A stretch of DNA of 64,000 nucleotides from Cheilinus undulatus (taxonomy: Eukaryota; Chordata; Actinopteri; Labriformes; Labridae): assembly GCF_018320785.1 (NCBI RefSeq), contig NC_054869.1:43737789-43801788 (forward strand), given 5' to 3'. How positions within the stretch are numbered: position 1 is the first letter of the stretch; each line of letters opens with the position of its first letter. A model generated the notes under the pieces. That model made no database searches. It saw nothing but the letters and a program-made list of their open reading frames with translations, and was not told where the DNA came from. Position numbers and translations under genes: made by a program. Below are positions 49,201 to 61,200 of this stretch, one piece after another.

Positions 49201-52200
49201 TCTTCCTCCATAACTGCACCAGCTCTTGTTTACATCACGACTCTGTTGCGCCTGAAAGTACTGCCCCTCGTCGCTGATTGGTCCTGTCACTTTCTAACCG
49301 GGCCCAAATGGTTCAGGTGGGGGCTTTGCAAGATGGATTTGCCAGTGAAAAACAAGGAAACAGGTGTATCCATCTGCTTTGCAAGGTTAGACAAAACACA
49401 GATCAAGTTTAAATATTAACAGATGTTTCCTTATTTTTTGTAATTTTCAGGGCATTGGCCATCTTCAGAGAGTCTGATATTTACTCCATTTTGCAAAAAT
49501 TATATTGTTCTAAACTTAAACAATGCACAATGACTTTTAGTTACATGAGGCATTTTTATAGCAACATTCAAAGTAATGTGTCAAAATGTTTTTCCTCCCC
49601 CTCTGATAGGCAATGGATTAGTAAAAAATCTGAACAGAAAAAGGAGAAACTTGACAACAGGAGAAGATGCACATTATTTTCATTTAAAAATGTGTGATTT
49701 TACTTTCCACTGCAGGTTAAATCTTGAGACAGTTGATGCATTATGTTTCTGAGGATCCAGCCATATAAACTCAGATCACTCTTGTTGCAACTGAAAGAAA
49801 GATCTTCATTCTAACATGAGGTGGAACAATTTAAACGGACGCCTGGGAACAGACAATGATCTTTCTGTGGTTTTGTGCCACAACAAACTTCCAGTAAAGC
49901 ATTAATAGGCTTTGTCAAAGGTGCAATTGCAAGAAAGCCAGACTGCTCAGACATTATTCCTTTATCATGGTAGAAGCATTTTTCCTTTGGCTTGATTATG
50001 CCACACTTTCAGAGGTGCAGCTCCAGACTTGTTCACTCGTTTTTGGACACAGTCATATTGACATACACTTTTTGACTGAGCTGCTGAGGGAAGCAAAGCA
50101 GAGCACACAGGATAGATTTGATTTGGGTTTTTCTTTTCTTTTTTTTTTTTAAAAAGATGGAAAATTGCAGGCAGTTCCAAGCTCTTTTTACCCTCCAAGA
50201 TCTCTGTGACTAAATGCTATGAATTCAATGACAGAGCGCTGTGATTTTTATAAGTACAGGCCAAAAGGGCCAACATACTCTTGTTTAAATGTATTCCTTC
50301 TTAATGAAACATTTGTAAGTGAAATGAAAATAGCTTGTATTATGTTACCCATGATTCTCTAGTTGCAGCTATTGTGTTACTGTAGTGCTGGTGCTCAGCC
50401 AGCTGCTCGGAGGATTCCCCCCGACTTTACAAGCGGCACTAACGTGGCTTCTTTTAGACAACTATTTATAGAGCAGGAAAGCACCACAACCACTCTCTGT
50501 TCTGCTGTTGTCATTCATCTGAGAAGGAGAGCTGGTGTCGATTTATTTATACTGCTGCCTCTGTGAACTTTCCCCTTGTAATTCTGCCCCTCTGTACTGC
50601 ATAAAGCTAAACTCCCTACCCACTTACCTACTTCATAAAAGAAGGGTTTTTAGCTCCTAATGTGGGACTCTTACAGCAAGTGAGCACAAATTGACAGCAG
50701 GAAAGGACTGAAAAGGAAGGACAGACTGTAAAAACAGGACATGGAGAGTGGAAAAAGGGAACTTTGTGCTAACAAAAAGAATGGATGATTATTGTCACTC
50801 AGACGAGTACAGTCATGTGTAATTCTCTTGCTTAAAGGCTCCTATCAGTGAGGGTAAATTCTTTGTACATGTAAAAAAAAAAAAAATTAATCAGAATAAA
50901 ATAAGTTTTTACATTTTTCACTATATTTTCAAACAAGCTCTAGAGTTACGTGATATCATTTTATAGTTTATGTTGATTTTGATTAAAAAAAATGGTACCA
51001 AGTCTAATGCTCAGTAAAAGTTTAAAGTAAGAACCACAAATATTCCTACCTTTAAACCACAATGTAATCACCATCACTCCGAATGAACACACAGAATACT
51101 GTATTTATTTAATGTTCACAGATTTTTTTTTTTTATTTCTACAGAGTGTGAGCGTCTGTTACATGTTAAAATAGTGGTTCCCAATCTTTTTTTCCTCAGT
51201 GACCCCCCCCCCCCCACGAGTGATGTCAGTTAGACTTAGTTATAAATATCTTTGCTCACTTCATATTAACCCTTTCTTACCCCCAGATGTGCATAAATAC
51301 ATCAAATAAACTTTGTTCTGTGGCAGAAGAACTTGTAGCCTTAAACATTTAGACATGTAGAGGCTTTCTGGGTGAAAAATGAAACGCTTCAAAAGTTTTG
51401 ATAGAGCATGCATTTGAGCCAACATTGTTTCTCTGCCATTTGTACCTCGAACTTGCTTCCCTGCCAGTACAACGAGCGAGTCTTCATAAAGGGGCAGTGC
51501 TACGACCACATTTCTAGTTTCTGTTTTTGACACAATCACAGTGACTGCGTCTGAGGCAGCACCAGGATCTGAATTATGTTAGAGCCTCTTATAAGCAGAA
51601 GATACCATTTTTCTTTTGCTGTTATTGTGTTCTACTGCCTTTTTTTAGAGATATTTCTCTGAAAAATTTACAACACTGGGACAACCTTAATTCACCTGCT
51701 GATTTGAATTATTTTAATTGGCACATGGTTGGAAAGCATGCTGCTCATATGGTGAAAAAGTAGTATAATATGGATGGCATAGACTAGGGATGGCAATTTG
51801 AAGCAAATATATGAATTGAAAGTTGGCAATCCCTTCAAGCACCTTGGATTCTGTGCCTCTCTGATCGTCCTCCAGATTCTGGGACCTTGATTTCCAAATG
51901 AAATACAAAATTTAGTTTGATCTGGAGCAGAATTTTAGACCACTATAAGCAACGGTCCAGTTCTTTTCTCCTTAGCCCAGGTGAGACGCTGATGACATGT
52001 GGTTCACGACACCTGTAGCCCATTTCCTGGACCTGTCTATGTGTGGTTGCTCCTTGTGAAGCTCCCCGAAGTTCTTGAATCTGCTTTGTGTTACAACCCT
52101 CTGAAGGCTGAGCTCATCCTTGTTGCATGTGCACCTTTTCTTACATCATGTTTCCTATCTAGTCAAAATACCTCCAAAACAACTATTCATAATGAACTTG

Positions 52201-55200
52201 CAGTATTAGTCAAAATATTAGTCAAAATGATAGCCACAATAAGATGTTGAAGCTGATGTTTCAAAATTGTTCACACCGAGTTTAATCTATCTTATATTGT
52301 GTTGGTTATGATATTTAATGATTTATTGCCTGTGTTTATTAAAAATACAGAAGATGAGGAACTTAAGAAATAGTTGCATTTTGGGCACAGGTTTGGCACA
52401 GTTGTTAGAGCAGGCATCCATAAACAGAGGTTATAGTTGTTAACATACTGGTCCTGGGAAGATTCACGGTCGGGACTGTGTGGTGCATGTCTCACCCCTC
52501 TTTCTCTCTATCTCTCTGCCCATATTTGCTGTCTCTCTTCAGCTGTCCTATCAGAATAAAAGCATAAAAGTCTAAAAAATAATCTTTAAAGAATGCATAT
52601 TAAATTTCAATTGCAATATTGGAAATAAATATTGCAATTAGATTATGTTCAGTTACTTTATTATGAGCAGTCTTTACACAACTTTAGAAATGCAGCTGTG
52701 CATTAATCAAGTGTTTCTGTAGTCAAAGCATCGTGCTCAAATATTTTATTACCTCTGCGTTTATTTGACTTTTCTTATCGCACTGACCTTTATCCCTGTT
52801 TGTTTTTCTTGCTCTTGTACTGCTTGTTCTTTATTGTACAGTGTCATTATTTGTCAGGGTGACCGGCATTTATTTAAGTTCCTGTAAGTCCTTTATTTCT
52901 GGTTATGAAACAAACTGAGATTAATACTGATGCCTTTATATTAGGGATGCTACGGTTCTCTCATCTTATGATATGATGCAAACCCAAGCTAAGTTCAGGA
53001 TATTTTTAAAACTATTATTCATAATTTTCAATAAAGGATGAAGTCTGTAATAAATGGGATGGACTTGAGATTCCCTGGCTTTTCTGTTCATCTGATTACT
53101 CGGTTTTTACATCTTAGGTCACACGTATTCATATAGCAACTTTAGGGCTGAGTGAGGGCTGCTCTAGTGATGTAATAATATAATCATATAATAATAACTT
53201 TATTTATATAGCACTTTTAAAAACTATAGGTTCAGCCCAAACAACAACATCACTGAGACATTATTAGAAATACAAATCCATGGAAGTCATAAAAGCTTTG
53301 ATATGTTTCACATGAGAACACCTGAGCTTAGACATCCTGGGACGCCATTAAAACAAAGACATCATAAGAGCCCACGGGTACCCGGCCAACAACAGGAATG
53401 AGTAAGAAGACAACATCACATCAAAGCAAGTCTATAAAAATGAGTTTTAAGAAGTGATTTAAAAGCAGTGACTGTTTCTGTACGCCTTATTTCCTTGGGG
53501 CGGTTGTTCCAAAGTCGAGGGGCCCTGATGGAGAAGGCCCTGTCATCTTTACTTACAAGTCTCGACTTTGGAACGACCAGGGGTTAAAAGTTTTGTAACA
53601 TATACTGGTGCCACACCCTTTAGTGCTTTAAAAGTAATGAGTAAAATCTTAAAATCAATTCTAAAACTAACAGGAAGCCAATGTAGAGTTGGAGTCAGGA
53701 GAGAGATTTTTGGTTAATACCAGAGAGAAGTGAGTTGCAGTAATCTAGACAGGAGAAAATGAGGGTGTGGATGACTTTTTCCATGTCTGACTGGGAGAGG
53801 ATGGGTTTTAATTTGGAGATGCTGCATAAGTGAAAGAAGCATGACTGTGTGATTTTATTGATATGAGCTGCAAAGGTGACGTTATAATCAAACTGAACTC
53901 CGAGATTTCTGGCTGTTGATTTGATATTTGCTGATAATGAACCAAAGCTGTTATTGATTATGTTTGAGGAATTTTGTAAATTGAACATGATTATTTCAGA
54001 TTTGCAGGTGTTTAGTTGAAGAAAGTTCTGGGCCATCCAACAGTTAATATCAAACAGGCAGTCTTTTACAGCAGCTCGGCTTCTCGGGTCCTCAGGTCTC
54101 AGGGGCAGGTATATCTGTGTGTCGTCTGCGTAGCAGTGAAAGGAGACTTTATGATTCTGGATTATTTGACCAAGGGGCAGCATATAAATAGAAAATAAAA
54201 TGGGGCCTAAAACTGAACCTTGCGGTACACCACAGGTAAGGGTAGAGGTAGAGGAGGAGTGGTTACCTATGGTGACCGCAAAAGTTCGCTCTAAAAGATA
54301 AGAATAAATCCAGCTAAGTGCAGTGTCCCTGATGCCCACCCAGTTTCTAAGACGTTCTATTAAAATATTGTGATCAACGGTATCAAAAGCTGCACTGAGA
54401 TCTAAAAGAATTAAAATGGCTCCCTCCCCTCTATCTGCTGCTAAAAACAAATCATTGGTCACCTTGAGGAGGGCCGTCTCAGTGCTGTGACCTGTTCTAA
54501 AACCAGACTGGAATTTCTCAAAGACGTTATTGTGAGACATAAAAGATAAAAGCTGTGTAGAAACCACCTTCTCTAAAATTTTAGATAAAAAAGGAAGTTT
54601 TGAAATTGGTTAAAAATTGTTAAAATCAGAGGGGTCAAGGTTCGGTTTCTTTAAAAGAGGTTGGACCACAGCGTGTTTAAAAACAGAGGGAACTACACCT
54701 TCTGTCAGAGAACTATTAATTATAGATAAAATACTGGGTCCAACCGTGCTAAAAACCTCTTTGAGAAATTTGGTGGGAATAACATCAAGGCTGCACGTAG
54801 TTGTTTTCATCTTGGATAAGATCTCAGATAAAAAGGACAAGGACACTGGCTCAAAACTGCCAAAATAATTTAAAACATACCTACTTGTGTTAAAAATATG
54901 GGGTGGGGGGTGATATTATCCCTAATGTCCTTGATTTTGTTGATAAACTAAAACCTTCTCACATAAATCGTTTGAAGCATCACTAAAATAGGAAGGGGAG
55001 GGGGTGGTGATTGAGTCTAAAACCTTGAATAAAACTCGGATGTTAGAGTGATGAGCTAAAATTAAGTTAGAATAGAAAGCTGCCCATGCATCTTTAACTG
55101 CCCTTTGAAAGTTCTTCATCGCTTCTTTCCAGATATCTTTTAAAAACTTGTAAACCTGTTTTTCTCCATTTCCTCTCCTGTATCAGTTGTGAAAATCAGG

Positions 55201-58200
55201 GCAGATGCCAATACCGATGTTTAAACTGGAATTTTGGCTGATGCTGATGTCAGTGTTTTTTTCTTTAACTGTTGTTAGTTGTTTGATTTTTGATTGTTAA
55301 CTTACTCATTTAGGCCAGGGACTGGAATTAATTTATTTTTTCAAAACGGTACAATCTATACTTTATTACTTTAGAGGTGACAAGTTCAACCATAGAAATC
55401 CACAGTACAACTTTTATTTGAATGTATTTCACAATGAGTGATACTATTAAATAAAATGCTGCACAGCCTTTTAAGCCTGAGATAAATCTGGACTTACTCT
55501 TTTCAAATCAACCTCAACATGAACAAAATTGTTATAAATAACTTAGTTTAATTTTATGTCTTATTTAAAAGTACATTGATATTATTAATAAAAGGTATAC
55601 TTCCCAGCCCTACCTCAAAATCTACTTCTTGGGTGCATGTTTCTGAAAAAAGATTTGCCTCTCTGTCTAATTGAAGCTCAGTCTGTTTCTCCTCTTATCT
55701 AGGATGTACAGCAGCGCTGCTGTCTGAACCAGTCTCCCGTGGCTAGGATGCCAATCAGTCGTGCATAAAGCTGTGCTCGTGCACTTTAGCATCCTCATCA
55801 AAATAGTGGTCCTTGTACCAGGGATCTAATAAGGTTGTGATGCAGGAAAGTGGTTCAGACTCATTTTTTTTCAGGATCTTTTGCTAACAGCCTATAATTA
55901 AGTATTTTCTGTCCTTATTTAACACCATAATTAGCGGCTGTATCGTGTATATAAAGTTGTTTCAGGGCTCTTACCTGGGGGATTGTGTCAGCTGTTAAAA
56001 TGCAGAGAGAAGTGCGATAAAGTTTTCAAACTAACTGCTGTGCAGTTAAGCTTGCAGGGAAGTCGTAGTCAGCAGCATATTTTGGGTGAAAGTGTGTTTT
56101 TTTTCACAGAGGCTTTGCATCATGTTCACCATGCCTGTTTCACCAGATTGAGACGTCCTGCTGCAGTCTTTTTTACTTAATTTCCAACTATACCTGCACA
56201 GCTTGTGCTCGCACGTAGACAAAGGGAGAATGATAAGTATCCTAGTATTTTCAGCTAATATCCACATATGCAAACTCAGCTGATCTAAAGCTTGAGGGTG
56301 TGCACATTACGCAGCAAAAACTTTTCAGACCACTGTCTGACATTGCCTTTGTCATATTTTAGGTTTGATGCTCCACTGGTGCATTACTAGGCTGCTCGTT
56401 TATAGCAAAAATCATTATCACAGTTACTTTGATTAATAGTGAAATCACAATTACTCCTTTATTTTACAACACTTGCACTGCACTGCATGCATTATAAACC
56501 TTAAACACACTTAGCACTTGCAAAAATCAAGGAATGAGTAAATGTAAATGATTGGAAAACATAAATATGTAAAATAATGACATACAATAAAAATGAATAA
56601 ACAAAAATAATTTCTTTCATGGCTAAAATATCCGAACAAACACTGAAACATTTACCGTATGACAAAACCTTTGGACAAAACAAGTATAACAGCATGCAGC
56701 ACAGTAATCGTTTAATCTCGATGATCTTGTTTTCATGATCATGGGAAGCCAAAATTGTTAGAAATTGAAACTTGATTAAGTGCCCAGCATTTGGTTTAGT
56801 GAAGTTGAATTACTGCTGATCTATCACATGTTGTAGTAAAACAGAATTTCTCTCATCACCTGGTAAACTGCTTCATAACTGTTTCTTGATTTTTCAGTGG
56901 TAAGCTGGTTTCTCCCAAATGGAAGAACTTCAAAGGTCTCAAGCTGCTTTGGAGAGATAAGATCCGCCTCAACAACGCCATATGGAGAGCCTGGTACATG
57001 CAATGTAAGAGCTTCTCACCTTCTTTATCTTCTTTTGTTCATAGATTCTAGACTGTTTTTTTAATGTTGACTTTATAGTGAGCTGATTTCTACACTCCTT
57101 TAACAGGCTGCAGACTGATAATCCCAGGCGACTTAGTTGTAACTTTACAAAGCAGATGAATTTTCCAGACTCCATCCATTTCTGTTATCAGGAAAATCCA
57201 TCTTGCAAAGCTCCAATGTATCATGTTTGATATTTACAGCCAGTGTATTGGCCAGTATAATTCATTGTATCTGCCTTATATATCTGCAAAATGTATCGGG
57301 TGTAGATGGTTTCTCAGGCTGCTACACACTCAAAGGAGCCCACTATGAGCCCTGACCATTTAAAGTAAAAGCCCCAAATGGAAAAAAACTACCAGAATGC
57401 ATAATTCCCTGCTCCTTTCTCAGCTCTGCCTGTTTCTGACTGGATATGTGAGAAGCACGTTAGACAGAGCATTTTACTCTGATTGTGGACCTAAATTATT
57501 CAAAAAATATTAATGGTGAGTTTAACTGACTAGTACTTTTTGTGCCAACTACAGTGGATGCTAGCTTTAATCATTTGGATAATCCCTCTTATCAATATCT
57601 GGTTCAATAATCTACCATCAGAAAAACATTAGGAATCCTTTACACCACATTCCATATTATTATGCAAATGATATTTTTCTCTGATTCCCTAAATAGTCAA
57701 TGCAAATGACAGTCAGTGTAATTTTCAAGTCATCAACCGTTAGAGCATAATTCAGTTTTTATTGAACAAACCTCTCAATGATATATATATTTTTTTAAAT
57801 AAAAAAACTCAAAGTGCATGGTTCCTTATTATTATGCACAACAGAGTTTCAAAACATGTTATTGGTTGTGAAGAACTGAAAATGGTTATTTGTTGAATTT
57901 GCAGCATTAAGAGGTCATATTTACTGAAATCAAAAGCTATTTTGATCAAAAACATCTTAACAGGCCAAGGTCCATGTTAACATAGGAGCCCTTCTTTGAT
58001 ACCACCTTCACAATTCTTGTATCCATTGAACTTGTGAGTTTTTTGGAGAGTTTCTGCTTGAATTTCTTTGCAAGATGTCAGAATATCCTCCCAGAGCTGC
58101 TGTTTTGATGTTAACTGCCTCCCACCCTCATAGATCTTTAGCTTGAGGATACTCCAGAGGTTCTCAACAGGGTTGAGGTCAGGAGAGGATGGGGGTCACA

Positions 58201-61200
58201 CCATGAGTTTCTCTCCTTTTATGCCCATAGCAGCCAATGACACAGAGGTATTCTTATCAGCATGAGATGGTGCATTGTCATGCATGAAGATAATTTTGCT
58301 GTGGAAGGCACAGTTCTTCTTTTTGTACCATGGAAAAAAGTGGTCAGTCAGAAACTCTGTATGCTTTGCCGTGGTCATTTTCACACCTCCAGGGACCCTA
58401 AAGGGGCCTACCAGCTCTCTTCCCATGACTCTGGCCCAAACATGACTCAACCACCTCCTTGCTGATGTCACAGCCTTGTTGGGACATGGTGGCCATCCAC
58501 CCACCATCTACTACTCCATACATCTGGATCATCATTAATCATCAGTAAACAAGACTGAAAATGAGTCTACATGTTTTTCTGGGCCCACTGCAACCATTTC
58601 TGCCTGTGAGCACTGGTTAGGGGTGGCTGAATAGTAGGTTTATGCACGACTGCAAGCCTCTGGAGGATCCTACACCTTGAGGTTCATGGGACTTCAGAGG
58701 CACCAGCGGCTTCAAATACTGGTTTGCTGCTTTGTAATGGCATTTTAGCGGCTGCTCTTTTAATCCAAAGAATTTGTCTGGCAGAATCCTTCCTCATTAT
58801 GCCTTTATCCACACGAACCCGTCTGTGCTCTGAATCAGCCACAAATTTCTTCACAGTACGATGATCACACTTAAATTTTCGGGAAATAGCTAATGTTTTT
58901 ATACCTTGTCCATGACATTGCACTATTTTAGGCTTTTTCAGCAGCAGAGAGATCCTTTTCTTTCCCATACTGCTTGAAACCTGTGCCCTGCTTAATAATG
59001 TGGAACGTCCTTCTTAAGTAGTTTTCCTTTGATTGGGCTCACCTGGCAAACTAATTATCACAGGTATCTGAGATTGATTTCAGTGATCCAAAGATTTCTG
59101 AGACACAATCCTATCCATGAGTTTAATTGAAAAACAAAAAATTGAATGTTTGTGACACTAAAATTCAATTTGCATAATAACTTGGAACGCGGTGTAGTGT
59201 TAAACTAACTCTGTTTATAACTCTGTCTATATGAAAAATAGATGTATTTTTAGAAAATAGGTATTCTAAAACCAGGTGATTCCCAACTTTTCCATGTCAG
59301 TGAATCTTCAAGCAATTTGAGCTATACAGCATGATGTGAACATTTTCAACATACGCTCTCTTTTCAGATGTGGCAAGAAGAGAGAATCCTGTGTGTCACT
59401 TTGTCACTCCTCTGGACGGAACGATGGACATGGACATCAATCGTACCTCAGAGGTAAAGACAGTAAGATCCTGTGATTATTATGTGTTTATTTAAGCTAT
59501 GGTGACTTTATGTTACTTCTCCCAGGGATCTGCTTTTATTGACTTTCTTTAACACTCTTAACAGTTTTATGTCCCATTGTTACTTCCTTCTTTATCCTTT
59601 ATGTTTTTATGTGTTGTGGTTTAAATTACTCATCTCTTTCTTCCCTGAGCAGGCGATGGCAGCAGAAGGGAAGTGTTGGAAAAGAAGAATTGAAATTGTC
59701 ATAAGAGAATACCACAAATGGAGGACATATTTCAAGAAAAGGGTACTTAATTGTTGATTGTTTTTTTTATGTACTGTTTTATTCTATCTCTATTCATGTC
59801 AATCTGTTAATTTATGTTGGTGGCATTTACTGAATCTTTTACAGTTACACAAGCACAAGGATGATGACCTCTCAAGTTTACTAAAGGTATGTAAAGTGCA
59901 CAATGATTGACCACCAATAAATTCACTCAAAAACACAACACTTAGCATCTGTTCAAATGGATGCTGTTGCTGACAATGTTAACCTTTGCTAACCCTGTCA
60001 ACCTTGAGATGTTTACAGCTCTGGAAATATTAAGAAACCACTGCAGATTTTATATAATTAGCAGTCCAACATCCATGGATGCTTATTTTTCCATTGCATG
60101 TTGAATTGACACTCATACTTCATTCGTCCTAGTGTGATAAAGAGAAGAATAAATGTTTGCAATCCATAAAATAAAGCCAAGCTACTTAGATTTTTTTGAT
60201 CAATATAACAAAATGAGAGTCAGATGGCCTAGGGTTCGGTTGCGCCCTGTGTATGCTGGCTTCCTTTGTTCAAGTCCAGTCTGTGGCTCCTGTCCTGTAT
60301 GTAATTCCCCATTCTCTTATCACTGTTTCTGACCCCAATCCAGTTTCCTCCTCAATAAATAAAGGCATAAAAGGCCAAAGAATAAATCAATAGAAAATAA
60401 ACTGACAATGTCACCTTACAGCAACATGAAAGACTGGTGGAGAACATTTCAAGACGGATAGATGACTTCATTAAAAACCAGAGTTATTCCACCAGAAATG
60501 TAGATTTCTGAACTCAAAATAATGATAGTATTAGTATTAATATTAGTAGTATGAGTATTACACTTATTTAGATCAAAAACATGTTTAAACAACAGTTTCA
60601 AAAACACCTGCCTGCAGGGAAAACTGAACAATTCAAGCAGAGAACAAGGGGGCCTTTAAAATAACTGCCTGATAGCTGATGTTTTTGATCATATTGTGAT
60701 TAAACTTGATCTTTCACAGCAGTACAGACAGACATAGGGGCTTGTAGCTCTCTTGCAAGAAAATTGTACCTATTATATTCATTTGTATAGGAGTTTTATT
60801 TATCTTAGAATTTGCTCCACCTGCATATCAGTGTACTCATACTGTGAACTAAAGATATCTTACATGCAGTTGTGGGAGATGTTCACAGGTATTGCAGTGG
60901 ATCCGCTTCAGCACAAGGCGTATTTTGACTCTGTGTCTCTTGAAACATGAATAGTCGTCTGTCGTCTTGAGCTATCCTCAAGTTCTTGTTCATGACTTGA
61001 GAATTAATAATAATGATAGCTTTAATTTTGTAGCACTTTTCATAATGGCAGTTTTTAAAAGTGCTTTGACTAACATGTATACAGATTAAATATAAGAGCA
61101 AAGCATGAAAACCAAGACACAAAGTTGCCTAAACAAGAACAACAGAAAACACCATTTTGAGCAAAAGAACCCATACAAAGAAACCAGCCATACATCCATT

